A DNA stretch of 64,000 nucleotides from Amoebidium appalachense (GCA_963693365.1 CAVNZM010000002.1:14384001-14448000), one strand, 5' to 3'; positions 1 through 28,595 are shown, counted from the stretch's first letter. Notes: generated from the sequence alone by a model not told the origin. Numbers and translations: made by a program.

Positions 1-352
1 TTTCAGGTAGGCTATCTTTCTGGGTGTCTGTTGTGAATGTGACGTGTGTGTGTTGCGGTATTATGTGGTCTATCAAACTACATTTGGCAATACATGACCA
101 TTTAAACTGGTGTGTGTGTGTGTTGTTTGGGCATGCAAACGATGCCACCTTATACTTATTAGATCTCCACTGTATAGCACGTGTACAGTAAAAGCGTGGT
201 ATGTGGTCAATAATACCATCAGCTAGAGAAAGACCAATTCTACAGGAAGGTAATATGTATTTAGGTGTTACACATTTGCGAGTGCCATATTTGGCAATAT
301 GGTTAAGGCGGTCATTATATATAAAACGAGACATAAGGCTTAGTTTTTCGAG
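1..352. other. No gene recognised
   Basis: Unique, moderately AT-rich sequence with short TG runs. No ORF with coding character or RNA gene was seen on either strand. Confidence 0.5.
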
Positions 353-775
353 GTGTATGCTTTCTCTTTTTTCTTAAAAGGTATTTTAGATCATTTATTA
401 CTTATGGAATTATCATTGCTTAAATTTAAAGGTATTCGTCTTTATCTTTCAGGAAGACTTCCAGGTCGTGGTGGTAAACCTGCTCGTGCTAAACACTTCT
501 CAGCGCACTATGGTAATCGGCCTTATCTTCTTTAACTATACCTTCTCAATATTCTTCTTCTACTATCTTTACTAATTAGGTGCTATTGGATTAAAGATCT
601 TTCTTCGTTAATAAATAATAAATTCACCTCTCCTAGTTGAGGGGCTAGTTCTTACTAACTTATGTTTAGTAAGAGAGGGTACTACACTATAATAATATAG
701 CTGTAACAGATACTCTAAAATAAGAGTACTAAATTTTCCTCTCGCGCCAATACCATCTTGCCTACATTGTTCTTC
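353..775 (+). pseudogene. Mitochondrial-like insertion with ribosomal protein S3-like fragment
   Basis: The block is much more AT-rich than the surrounding genes. It has an open stretch to about 535 rich in T-ending codons, with no good ATG. The C-terminal half reads like the GI-x-SGRL-x-G segment of organellar ribosomal protein S3 (KFKGIRLYLSGRLPGRGG), then a basic run and a stop. The following 230 bases contain small hairpins (CTTACTAA with TTAGTAAG, ACTCT with AGAGT) typical of mitochondrial spacers. I infer a nuclear copy of mitochondrial DNA. The S3 match is short and weak. It could instead be an unrelated AT-rich ORF. Confidence 0.35.
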
Positions 776-784
776 ACAAACCAG

Positions 785-1110
785 GTCACTTTTTCGGTGT
801 GGCACCCGCATTCACATGGAAAAACGGGAGGCCATATCATCTCCACTGCGACGGTTTCGGGATGACCACGGAAAAACCAGACACTGATCAGCTATGGGAG
901 AGCAACACGGGACCTACCAATGTCTCTGTCCAAATGTCTCGGGAAGGTGGCAAGTGCGAAGGCTGGTGCCTATTATATGTTAAGTTGAATTGGGCACGCA
1001 TCAAGGATGTGCATCTCAACTTCATGGTGTATGTGCCCGCCCGGGAACCACTGGTAGGCGTGGGCTCCCGCAAACTGACGTATGCTAAGTCAACTGTGGA
1101 TGTAGTGTAG
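785..1110 (+). CDS. Terminal coding exon of an unrecognised protein
   Basis: An open frame of about 108 codons follows a possible acceptor (CAAACCAG, AG at 783-784) and ends at TAG 1108-1110. It has no ATG near its start, so it looks like a last exon entered in phase 1 (GT then CAC TTT TTC GGT). Codon use and composition (four Trp, scattered Cys, mixed charge, no low complexity) look like real coding sequence, in contrast with its surroundings. Visible segments include WKNGRPYHLHCDGFGM and GWCLLYVKLNWARIKDVHL. I do not recognise the family. The upstream exons are not visible, and the DNA just before is the mitochondrial-like block, so the gene may be interrupted or chimeric. Confidence 0.45.
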
Positions 1111-2102
1111 ACGACCTTGTGGATATCGGAGTTTTTTTGGGGGGGGGCTTTTTTGTTTTTTTTGCTGCCAACATGCCATTATCATTTGAACTGGAATGAA
1201 GGACATAATGCCTGCTCGTATTTAAATACACCGTGAATGTGCTGGTTGCATGCTGTCTGGATTTATTTCATGTAGGTGTATAAGTATAAGATCAAGATTG
1301 AAAATTATGCATAGAAGATATTTACGAATATAACATTGAATTGGCTGCTGTGTATGGTTCTTTAACGTAGTGACAACTAAATCATACAAAATATATATGC
1401 TGTCCACCGGCGGGGGGGTTTTATTCCATGTGAGCGGTACTTAGTCTATGTGAACCCAATTTAACATTGTGACGTAAGAATGATTAAGAATACAAGATGA
1501 TTACGACTATATTATAATGGTGTATTATCATGTAAGGTAAATGCAATGGCGATAAATACGGCAAACCACATGATACTACACCAGTTGCAACGAGTTGGTA
1601 AAACCCTGCTGTCAGTGGCCATGATTTCTTTTCGACCAACACACAAAGCTACAAGCTCAGGACACTTTAATGATTATACCACAACCCCCCCCCCCCCCCC
1701 CCCCCCCCCCCTCCTCTGGTCCCCCCCCAAATACATCATTTGCACCAAGATGATAAAAAACTGGTAACAGTAGACATGATCTTTTTTCCAGCACATGTCA
1801 TAAGCTAAGGTCACGACATTGATTGTTTATTACGCACACACAGTTTCTCCCACCACGTCATACAAACCCTCTGACCCCCCTGTCACCCAGGGTAGTAGGG
1901 GGGGGGGGGGGGGGGGTGTGCATTTTGGCCTGCCCGATATTCCCCCTAGACCAGTCAAATTTGACGACCTGGATTTTAATTAGAGATGACAACACTTTGG
2001 CCTGGACGACACTTTGGCCTGCAACCCCCCCCCCCCCTGTGGTAACTTGTGTTTGCTGGATTGTTTATTCTGGCCTCCGGGGCCCGCTTATATACCTTTG
2101 GC
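1111..2102. other. Intergenic, homopolymer-rich
   Basis: Contains C runs (about 1686-1710 and 2027-2037), a G run (about 1898-1916) and ordinary AT-rich sequence. No gene is seen. It ends at the left LTR of the copia element. Confidence 0.5.
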
Positions 2103-2334
2103 TGACATCCGAGATGGATCCTGATTGGTAAATCTAGTTCTAGTGACGTCAATACATGTCTATCTACCAATCATATTACACCATCAAATGTTCTAGATCT
2201 ATCGCGATCTACCCAGTGAATATCCCTGAATATACAAGATATCACCTATGACTAGTAAACACTTATCTATGCATTATTCTATCACTAATACCGAGTACAC
2301 AGGGCATACTATTCCAATATTATGGATTCTAACA
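2103..2334 (-). repeat. 3' LTR of copia element
   Basis: Read on the minus strand it begins TGTTAGAATCC and ends ATGTCA, giving the TG...CA ends of a complete LTR of 232 bp. It contains a palindromic TGACGTCA (about 2143-2150) that could bind bZIP factors. It matches 5631-5851 with few substitutions. Confidence 0.88.
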
Positions 2335-2583
2335 CCCCCACTTGCACTGTGTACGAATATACTCTAAGTGTATTCTCTATTGCGAATATATTCTAACTGT
2401 ATTCTCTATCGCATGAATAATCATGTCTACACTACACACTCGGTTGACTGAGTCAGATGAGGCAAGGCCCCCCAATCCTACATCTGTACGACATCTAGCT
2501 AAGTCCTAGGCAAATACTTAACATTGTATAGGGCCACCTAGTAGCTGTCCTTCGTGTGGTATTCTCATGAGTGAGGCTGGTTC

Positions 2584-4274
2584 TCACTCCGTCATGCTGA
2601 TGCCCTGGCGATGCATGACAATCTTGTTCCGTCCTAGTGCCTTGCAATTGGTGCACATGTCGGCAACGTTACTGTTGGTGCTGCAATAAACGAGTTCCAC
2701 ATCCCCATTCTCGATGCATTCTCTTATATGATGATGCTCGGCATCTATTTGCTCTATTCTGTGCAGGAATGCAGGGTTGTTGGCTATCTCGATACAGGCC
2801 ATATTGTCGGCGTGAATGACCATGGGTTCCTCCGTGCTGTAACCCAAGTCTTGCAGCAGTTGTCTTAACCACTTTGCTTCCTTTACTGCTTGACACGTTG
2901 CCACATACTCTGCCTCTGTTGATGACAGTGTGACGGCTGTTTGCTGCTTGCTGCTCCTGCTGATGGCTGCGCCGTTGGCTGTGAAGATAAATCCACTTGT
3001 CGATCTCCTGTTGTCGACATTGCCGGCGTAGTCGCTGTCAGTGAATCCCACCACTGACAAATCGTTGTTGCTGCCTGCCCGGTAGGTGATGCCGTTGCTG
3101 GCTGTTCCCTTTAGGTAACGGAGCAGATGTTTAAGTGCCTCCCAATGTTGTCTCCCTGGGTTAATGCTCGTGAACTTGGCCAGTGCCCCCACTGCTTGGG
3201 CTATGTCTGGTCTTGTCGCCACCATCGCGTACATTACACTGCCGATGACGCTGGCGTATGGCACTGCTCTCATGTCGTTTCTCTCCTCCTCAGTTCTGGA
3301 CACATGCTTCGACTTCGCACGCATCCCTCTGGTAGAGGTGTTGACTTAAGCTTGGCTTGGCATTCTGTCATTCCGTACCGTTGCAGCACATTCTTGATGT
3401 AGCTCTCTTGTGACAGTTTGATGTCACCGGTGGTTGGGTCACGGGCTACTTGCACTCCGAGTAGTAGACGTGGTTCGCCGATTACTTTGATGCTGAAGTA
3501 CCTGCTCAGCTGTGCAACAAACTCGTCCACTTGCTGTTGATTTGTTGCTGCCACTATCATGTCGTCCACATATACTGCTACCACCGTCTTACTGCCGTTA
3601 TTCTCCTTGATGTAAACATACTGGTCGGAGCTGCACCTTGTGAAGCCACTGGCAATCATGGCCTCATTCATCTTGATGTTCCATGCTCGTGCAGATTGCT
3701 TGTAGATCTCCTCGGTGATGTCCCCGTTGGGAAAAGTTGCCTCGAGATTCATCTGCACTACTTTCAGTCTTTCCGCCGCTGCTATCGCCAACAACAGTCT
3801 GAAACTCGTAAATCTTGCCCCTGGGGCAAACGTTTGGGCATATTCTATTCCCTCTTTCCACTCATGTCCGTCCGGTCGAGTTAGTGCCTGCTGCACTGTG
3901 ATGGGGTCGTTCTCGTTTGCCTGCTCTATGGCCAAGCTGTCACTCTCTGCTCTGATGCCCTCATTCCTGCCGGATCGTGTGTTGATGGTTGGATACTCTC
4001 CCCTGCCGTGTTGATGCTCGTCACGGTCTGGCTCTTCTGGTATCCGGTCTCTTGCTTCCCCCCACTCGTTGTCTGATTCGTCGTCTGCTGCGAATTCTGC
4101 AATGGTGGGTGCTTCGACGATCGTGTCGTCCGCGCTCTCGTGGCGCTGTCGTGGCCCCCGGCACTGGCATCCAGATTGGAATTCAAATTTTTTGCCAGTC
4201 TTGTTACCGATTGGCTCCCTGAATTCTGGATCTGCCGATCTCTGATTGGCTGCGTTTCCACATGTCTTCTGCAT
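2584..4274 (-). pseudogene. Copia reverse transcriptase and RNase H (broken)
   Basis: An acidic linker leads to the conserved copia pattern ending TFAPGARFTSFRLLL. Compared with the family, a large block before this motif and another after EEIYKQ are missing, so the fingers and part of the palm are deleted. The first catalytic Asp of the palm (usually QMDV) is Asn here (QMNLEATF). The YVDD motif is present. A frameshift near 3330 separates reverse transcriptase from RNase H (DSDYAG, STEAEYVA, HADNMACIEIANNP), which ends at 2584. The element cannot self-mobilise. Confidence 0.88.
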
Positions 4275-4330
4275 ACCGTCGTAGATCCTTCTGCTCGCCC
4301 TCTCGCTCGATGTCGGCGGTGATCATACTA

Positions 4331-5542
4331 ATAAACACTCTCGGACTTGGATATGGGCATAACGGTGATTCGGTATAGGCCGTCCTCCTCTCTGCCCACT
4401 ATCCTATCCTCACCGGTGCTGTCCTGGACTGCACAAGTGCCGTTGCCTCTGATGCTCACGCAGAGGCCTCCCTTCCTGGCTTTTGATGCTGAAATGACGT
4501 TGGTCCCAAACTCAGGGGTGAACAACACGTTCTCCAAGGTGAAGACGCCTTCCTCTCCCTTGACACATGCAGTCAACGTGACACTGCCTATGCCTGATGC
4601 CAGGATTGTGCTCTAGGTGTTACCCAAGATGATGTTCCGAGGTGTGATAGGGTGGAATGTCGAAAACCATTCCCTCCGACAGCACATGTGTGATGTTGCT
4701 CCACTGTCGAAGTACCAACCATCTGGTAAGGCTGTGTCCTTTTGCCTTGCCGTTCCCGCCATAAAGACCATCGGTTCTCTATCGTAGTTGTAGTTGCGCT
4801 GGGGCTGTAGCTTCTTGCCGTTGATGTGTTTCTTGGACCGGCACTCATTTGCTTTGTGGCCAATCTTGCCATATCTGTAGCACGTCAAGCTCTTGGGCTT
4901 GTCACTCTCTTCCGCTGGCTGCCGTGGCTGCTGCGCCGGTTGACGGCTCCTTGCCAGCATGGCGTTTTCCGCCTCGTTCAGTTCTCTCTGCTTCTCGTGC
5001 GCCCGCAGTCTGGAGAGGACTCTCGCCATTGTCTGCTCTGATGTCGGCAATGCACCGATCACCATGCAGATCTGGTCGATCGAGGGTCTGAGGAGCTGCT
5101 GCGCCACTAGCTCATCTGGCTGTGGCATACTCACGTTTTATCTCGCGTAGGTGTTGCGCGATACCTGCCTTGATGCGAAATCTAACACCTTCTCAGTGGG
5201 CTTAATCTTGGCCTGGCTGAATTCGGATGTCAGCAGGCTCCAGTTCGCATCTGATTTTTCTGCGTTCTTCTCAGCTATCTTCTCCCAAAGGGCTTGGGGA
5301 TCTCCAGCGTTGATAGCTGACATGAAGAGCATCACCAGTGTGTTGCTCAGCGCACCGACGATGTAGTTCAGGGTCCGCTGCTTCTCTTCTGCAGCCAGCG
5401 CTGAATTGCTTGCTGGCCTAGTCGCCTTCCATAAGCCCTCGCCCTGTAGGAAGCACTTCACCCTCAGACGCCATAGCTGGAAGGAGATGCCAGTGTCGCC
5501 TCCGTCGAACTTCTCAACGTCCCACCTCGTGTTCTTCGTCAT
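4331..5542 (-). pseudogene. Copia gag, zinc knuckle, aspartic protease and pre-integrase segment (broken)
   Basis: The likely gag start is the ATG at 5542, followed by a WDVEKFDGG / W-x6-CFLQGEGLW segment typical of copia gag (UBN2-type). An in-frame TAA at 5138-5140 interrupts it and the same frame then continues. A zinc knuckle of the CX2CX4HX4C type follows, but its second Cys is Tyr (CYRYGKIGHKANEC), so it should not bind zinc normally. The protease active-site region WYFDSGATSHM is intact. A second in-frame stop lies at 4613-4615, then the GAG-pre-integrase part runs to the stop at 4328-4330. No functional polyprotein can be made. Confidence 0.85.
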
Positions 5543-5630
5543 CGTCGTGTCGTTTATATGTCCTCTGTCGTCGCGTCGTTTCCGCGTTGATCTGGGCCTA
5601 TAACCGTGCACGTGGTAACAACGGTTTGCC

Positions 5631-5851
5631 TGACATTCGAGATTGATCCTGATTGGTAAATCTAATTCTAGTGACGTCAATACATGTCTATCTACCAATC
5701 ACATTACACCATCGAATGTTCTAGATCTATCGCGATCTACCGTGAATATCCCTGAATATACAAGATATCACCTATGACTAGTATACACTTATCTATGCAT
5801 TATTCTATCACTAATACCGAGTACACAGGGCTTACTATTCCAATACTATGG
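5631..5851 (-). repeat. 5' LTR of copia element, outer end truncated
   Basis: Matches the other LTR from its inner CA end outward, then diverges at about 5850. The first 11-12 bases (TGTTAGAATCC) are absent and replaced by unrelated sequence. The palindrome TGACGTCA is kept. Confidence 0.88.
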
Positions 5852-5929
5852 GTGCCCCCGGCGCAGTCCTGCCCCTTTCGGGAATTCCTGTAGAATTTGC
5901 CATCCACACACTAACCATACACACGCACG

Positions 5930-5960
<31 letters not shown>

Positions 5961-6329
5961 GCCCACACACACACACAGAGAGAAGTACATGCACACACGC
6001 ACACAGACACACGTACGCGTACACACAGGTACACATTGCCTGTCAAAGTTTTCTTACACTCATCTTGACCCCCCCCCCCCTCCCCCCCCCCCTCCCCCCC
6101 CCCCCCCCCACCTCCCCGCTGCCGCCGCCGCCGCCAAAAAAAAAAAACTTCATCATGCAATGACGAAGCAATTGCAACACACTGTCAGGCCACACCAAAT
6201 ACTGTAAGAAACACATTCGCACACACACGCACACGCACAACACCACCCTCCTCTTCGAATTTAAGATTTTTGACGAAAAACCCATGCCCTGCGGCCCGCG
6301 CGGCGAAAATTATCTGTGAGGGGAAGATG

Positions 6330-6382
<53 letters not shown>

Positions 6383-6839
6383 ATGTGGGGGGGGGGGGGG
6401 GGGGGGGGGGGGGATGGGGGTGGGACGGACAGACGTGGGAGGACACTTATAGTTGACAGGAAAACGGCGCTCACATAGACATCAAACAGAATAGGTATTT
6501 ATTCATTTATAGAGTTATGATGGCGAGCTATATAGCATATGCAAGCCCCCCCAATTTTTGATGTTTCACAAATTTTACACTTTGATAAAATTAAGCGGAA
6601 AAAAATTCCAGAATGTAGTTGCACGGCAGAGAAACAGCTTCGACAGAGAGCAATATTTCTTCATATGTACCTCAAATTAAATACGCAGGTGGCAGGCCAA
6701 ACAATATTCCTATGCTTTTCAGCCCCCTTGCCCCTTGGTCTTTCCTATACCCAGAAAAATTCATGCATACATTTACCCCCCCCCCCCCCCTCCTTCCCCC
6801 CCCCCCCCCCCCCCCCCCTCTCCCCCCCCCCCCTCCTCC

Positions 6840-6897
<58 letters not shown>

Positions 6898-7032
6898 ACC
6901 ACCACCACCACCACCACCACCACCACCACCACCACCACCACCCACCCACCCACCCACCCACCCACCCACACCTAAAAAAAAAAAAAAAAAAAAAAAAACT
7001 GCTTGCATGGCATTGCAAGTTGCACCCAACCG
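5852..7032. repeat. Microsatellite cluster downstream of DIS3L2
   Basis: Contains (CA)n at 5923-5978, C runs at 6069-6109, (TG)n at about 6337-6380, a G run at 6387-6413 and the composite tract at 6783-6998. A TTTATT at 6498-6503 is AATAAA on the minus strand and could serve DIS3L2. No gene is seen. Confidence 0.7.
6783..6998. repeat. Composite C57 / (CCA)n / (CCCA)n / A25 tract
   Basis: An uninterrupted run of 57 C (6841-6897) passes into CCA triplets, then CCCA tetramers, and after CCT into 25 A (6974-6998). It ends about 35 bases from the DIS3L2 stop codon. Confidence 0.9.
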
Positions 7033-23338
<16,306 letters not shown>

Positions 23339-24144
23339 GCCTCCTCAGACCTTGAGGACCAACCGTTAGTTCAAATATTTACGGGTATTAAAATAATGTC
23401 ACTGCTTAAGCTTCGGCACACGGGTGGCACAGGTTTGAAACCTGCTCGCTTGGCAACGGGCTGCAATGAGTCAGCAGTGCAACTGAAGGCGAATACCCGC
23501 GGGACGGGAGAAACCGGGGGACGGCTGGCGAATGGAGAGGCACACTGTGTTGTAGGTACGGTGGGGAGGGGGGAGGGGGCCCCCCCCCGCCGGGGGGGGG
23601 GGGGGGGGGGTTGTTACCTGTCTGTTGTCTAACGTTCATGCACCCAACCTGCTCTTGTGGCGGAACTTCTTGATCACGGACGATCGAGTAAGGGGACAGT
23701 GAGAATTTCACTGAGAAAGACGAATGAAAGAAACGTTGTGATGTGCTGATGTTTTGGGCCAGTTTCGATCAGTGTGACGCGGCAGCTACCATTACGTAAG
23801 CTCTTGTAGAGAAAAGCCTTTTCCTATTGGTTGTAAGGGCATTACGTAACAAACAAAAACGCTCCTATTGGCTTAGAGCGCTTCATTCGGGGCTTGAAAA
23901 TGTTCTGTTTCATTTCCTGTCGTGCTGTCGACGCGAAGGGCTGCGCTGAAATAATCCCGTTCTCCCAACTTAGATCCGAAATATTGCACACTTGATCTAA
24001 GGCCATCTGCTCTCTCTAGAACCACATATTTTTTCTCTTTTTTTGGCTCTGTCTCGGCAGCAAGGCGCCATCGTCTTGCCCACGCTTGTTATTCATTTTT
24101 CCCATCGATCCACTGACTACACCGTTACACCACACACCGATCAC
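23339..24144. promoter_or_regulatory. Divergent promoter between DIS3L2 and TAF12
   Basis: The two start codons are 806 bp apart and point away from each other. Two identical palindromes TTACGTAA (23792-23799, 23842-23849) are each followed by CCTATTGG, an inverted CCAAT box (23823-23830, 23864-23871). That is a repeated two-site module with about 50 bp spacing. One C/G homopolymer pair (about 23580-23610) lies near the DIS3L2 side. Shared control of both genes is an inference from the layout. Confidence 0.6.
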
Positions 24145-24390
24145 ATGTATCCCAGTAGAGGTCCAGGCATGGTTAGGCCCCCTCAGGCGCAATTCAGGCC
24201 GCCTGGGCAACCATGGGGGCACCCTGCCCCGCCCCCCCGCCCAGCACTGAGCCCGGCATTGGTCCGGCCAGCTCTGCCAAAGGACACGGACCAGGTGGGT
24301 GTGACCGAAACATGGGTTGTGTCTACGGGCAAATAAGAGAGTACGTGTGTACAGGCCACTAATAAACTTTTCTAAGGGTGAGTGGGAGTA

Positions 24391-24426
<36 letters not shown>

Positions 24427-24520
24427 GGGGGGTTAGGAGGGGGAGAGAGAGGGCAAGGAGGAAGGTAAATGATGAGGTGAACGGAAGAGGGCAGAGAGAA
24501 AAGCAGTGAGAGAGGTGAAT

Positions 24521-24554
<34 letters not shown>

Positions 24555-25759
24555 GGATGCGCGCGCGCGCGTGTATGGGGGGAGGCTTGAGAAAGGGGCA
24601 AGTGGGGGGCAAGCGGGAAAGGGATGAGAGAGAGTGTGTGTGAGAGATGGAGAAGGGCAGGGAGGGAGGGAGGGAATGGAAGGGGGTGAAGGGGAGGAAA
24701 GAGAGCAAGGGAGGAAGGACCCAGGGGGGGAGGGGGAGGGGGGGGGGGAGGGGGAAGAGGAAGGGGGGACGGGGAGAGATGAAGAGAAAGGGCGTGGGAG
24801 GGAGGGAACGTGGGTGTGTATATGTAGGGGAGGGGGGGGGGGGGGAGGGGGGGAGAAGTAGAGGTGAGGGGAGAGGGGGGAGAGGGATATTGGGCAGGAG
24901 GGAAAGGGAGAGGGGATGCACGGGTATGTGCGTGCCAGCGTGTGCACTTGGATGATGCAAAGCACAGAGGCAGAGGTGGTGGGGGAGAATGTGTCTGCTG
25001 CAGAGATATATGCGCCGAGAGATAGTTTAAACTTGTACGGAAACCACTTGTGAATGAGGACACTGTCTTTTCTATACAGGGCATCTGGTTTTTGTTCTTT
25101 CCATTGCTTTTCATGTACATCGCTGCACTGCACTCCCATGCTTGCTGTGACTTTCCCCTCATACGAAAAAGGAGACTATCCACACTCTCGGGGTAATATA
25201 TGTTTAGTTTCATGTTTTGCCCCAGTTAAGCTAGCAATAGAGAACATCTGCTCTTCTCACTTGCGCTTCTTTTTTCTGCCTTTCGTGTTGTCATTTTCTT
25301 TTCACGGTAAATCATCAAATTGTCGGTCTTTGCCTCACATCTGTCCATTCTCCTTGAGTAGGTGTGCACATGTTTGTGTAGAGTGGCTTCTCTGGTTTGT
25401 CGCCGAGATATGTTGGTAACCTCCTCTCCCGCCCTGTGTACTCCCCCCCCTCCCTCCCCCCCCCCCCTTCCCCGGGTGATTTTGTCTTTCTCCCTCTTGA
25501 GTGCATGCCCGTGCGTGTCTGCATGTCTTTCTTTGTCTCTTCCTCGTGTGCACATGCCCGGGCATGTGCGTGTGTCCATCTGTCTGTTTCCCTCTTGTTT
25601 GCATGCCCGTGTGTGTGTTCGTGTGAATGAGCTTACCCGTGCCTGCATGGCCCTCTGGTGCAACACGCATGCTGTTTTGATTGCCTGTCTACCTTTGCCT
25701 TTCTTGTGTTAACTCTGCTACGCCTAGTTATTTTCTCGGTTGTCACCCCTTCCTCCCCT

Positions 25760-25795
<36 letters not shown>

Positions 25796-28346
25796 CGCCT
25801 TCCCCTCCCCCCATAGACCTCCCTTTTTTGACCACCTCGAATAAATTTTGCTGTATGTTGCTCCTTGGTGACATCCCCCCAACCCAATCCTCACCTAAAG
25901 TATCCCCCTTCCCCCCCCCCCCCCCCCCCCTCCCCCCCCCCTCCTTTCCAACCCCCCACCCTCCCCTCCCCTTTCAACCCCCTCCCCCCCCCCCCCCCCC
26001 CCTCCCCCCTTGCTCACCCACCAAACGCACAATATATAAGGCTCGACGTTAAAAGCTACAGAAACTTTGTCGTTTCCTTTTTTTCTTTCCCCTTCACTTT
26101 GTGTGCTTGGAATGTCTACAACCCCTCCTCCCCCCCCCTCCCTGGCCCCGGGGCCCCCCTCGTGCCCTCATTGACCATGAGCATTACCAACACCAACCGC
26201 CACCACCACCATGACCACCAGAGCACACTCTCTCCTCAATCCTCTACCGCTACTTACCCGTCTTTCTTTGACCTTTTTTTCCCTCCCCTTTCTGTTCTGG
26301 TTATTGATCGTATTTCTGTGACATGTACGTGGCCTGCTTTTGTCTGCTGGGCTAAATGCCCTTTCTATCGCGTTCTCTCTCTCTCCTGTCCCCTTCCGCC
26401 CTCCAACCCCCCCCCCCCCCAACACACACACACACCAAACCTCATCCCCATTTCATACGCAGACCCCCCCCCCCACCCCACCCCTCCAGCCTCTCCTCAC
26501 ACATGATAAAAGCTCCTAAATGAGCGAGTGTATCTACAAAATTTCGAAACCAGTGCTGTGTTATGATGTATCAAATCATTGCTTCGTTTCGAGCCCTCTC
26601 TAACCAGTTGTGATGCATCATGTGGTTGACCTAACACAACCCCCTCCCCCCCCCCTCCCCCCCAGGTCAAAGTTGGGGAGTATGTGCTTCCTCTGGCCCC
26701 AGAGACACTTGACAAGATGTCCCTGGATGATATTCTTGCTGCTGCAAATGTTCTGCGCGCCAGGGTGGGTGAAATTACATATTTCTGAACTGTTTGTCTA
26801 TGTCCCATGTCCTTTCCTCCTGTTTTGGTTATCCCTGTCACGTTTACCTGCAACCCCCTTGCTGCTACCACACACACTTTCGTTCAAACCCCCCCCCCCC
26901 CCCCCCCCCCCCCATAAGCAACCCTGCTCGTCTCTGATCAAGACGGGTGACCTACTCATGTTCAAGTGAAACAGTATCTGAGTTGGGTTTCGTTAACGAG
27001 GGGAATAGGTCGAAACTCGGGTACTGTGGATGACGTGGGCCCCCCCTGAGGATGGGCTCTGCTTATTATGCATACTCTTTATGTATGGCTTGCATTCTGC
27101 ATCGTGTTATCCGTTTGTTCTTGTGTACTTCGTACTTTTTGACGCATTCAAAACCCCCCCTCCCCCCCGTCTCCCCGCCCCACGTCTCCTCCTTCTGCCT
27201 CCCCCCGTCCCCCCTCCCCCTCCTCCCATGGCTCAACCCCCTCCCTTCCCTCCTTGCACTGGTCTCCACCTACTCCCAACCCCTTCTTGCCTTCACACAC
27301 ACACACGCACACACACACAAACACACACAATTTTTGGGAGAGGATCTTTCCTTCTCTCTTCTTTCTCTCCTCGTTCCTTTATTCCTCACCAATTATGTCA
27401 CCCCATTTGCGATTCTCTTTCTCCAACGTTATAGATGCACACACAAACTCACATGCCCTAAGTGTGTAAACTTTTTGTCATATTTGTATTTAAATTTCGG
27501 CACCGCGATCGGAGAGGGAGGGGCTGGTTGGTGGCAGTGGCCCGGGAGTGAATGGGTGGGTGGGGGGAGGGGGGGGGGGTGGCGGTGGGGGGGGGGGGGG
27601 AGGGGCCAAAAAATTCCGTTTGAAAATAAGTTAATTGACGGGGCTGTTTGCACAGCATACGGCCATATGCAGCAGTGAGCAGGCGCTGGGAGCAAGCATC
27701 ACCCAGCTGCAGATGCAGTAGGTATCCTAGATGCAACCGCTTGTGGCCCATATGTCTGCCTCTCTACTTCTCTCTCCCTGTCTCTCCTTCTGTCTTCCTC
27801 TCCCCCCAAACCCGTACCCCCCCCCCCCCTCCGCCCTCTAGTTCCTTCCTTACGTGTGTTTTATTGCGTGCGTGCACACACACATACGTACGTACACGCA
27901 CATACACACACACACACACGCGCGCGCAGATACACAGGCACATGCACCATGTCACGTGCATTACAAAGATCAGCCGTGCACTGCTGCATTAGGCAAACAG
28001 GTTCAGCCCCTCAGTTCGTGTGGTGTTTGCGGTCATGATGGAAGAAATGTGTACAGAGTTCTCAGCATGGTTGTGTGTGCCTGTGTATGCTTGTATCTGT
28101 GTTTGCATACATGTGTATGGATATGTGTGTAGGCCCCTTTTGGGGCGGGGCGGGGGGAGGGGAGGGGAGGGAGAGGGGGGGGGGGGGGGGGGGAGGAGGG
28201 GGCTGTGAACAAAGCCGAATAAGACGGAGGAACGTTGGAAGAGTTGTTTTTAGGGGCAAGGGGATTTTTTCCGATGTGTGTGTGTGTTTAGCCTTAGGCA
28301 TTTGTCATTTTTGTTGTTTTTTCTTGTTTCCGTTTCTTCCTTTTTC

Positions 28347-28401
<55 letters not shown>

Positions 28402-28564
28402 CCCCCCCCCCCCCCCCCCCCCCTCCCCTCCCTCCCCCCATCCCTCATTCACTCATTCACTCACTCCCCCCCCACCCTCCCCTCCCTCGCTCGCTCCCTC
28501 CGTCCCTCCCTCACCCACTCACCCCCTCCCTCCCTCTCTCCTTCCCTCCCTCCTACCCTGGGGT

Positions 28565-28595
<31 letters not shown>

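Larger units (their letters stand above)
2103..5851 (-). mobile_element. Degenerate Ty1/copia LTR retrotransposon
   Basis: Two near-identical repeats of about 220-232 bp flank an internal region that codes, on the minus strand, in copia order: gag, zinc knuckle, protease, pre-integrase segment, reverse transcriptase, RNase H. The integrase catalytic core, expected before the reverse transcriptase in Pseudoviridae, is missing. Only about 50 bp separate the pre-integrase segment from the reverse-transcriptase linker. In-frame stops (5138-5140, 4613-4615, 4328-4330) and frameshifts (about 4275-4327 and about 3330) break the coding region. The 5' LTR lacks its outermost bases and no target-site duplication joins the two ends. 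This is a dead relic. A purine-rich tract next to the left LTR (minus strand of 2335-2343) fits a polypurine tract. Confidence 0.93.
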
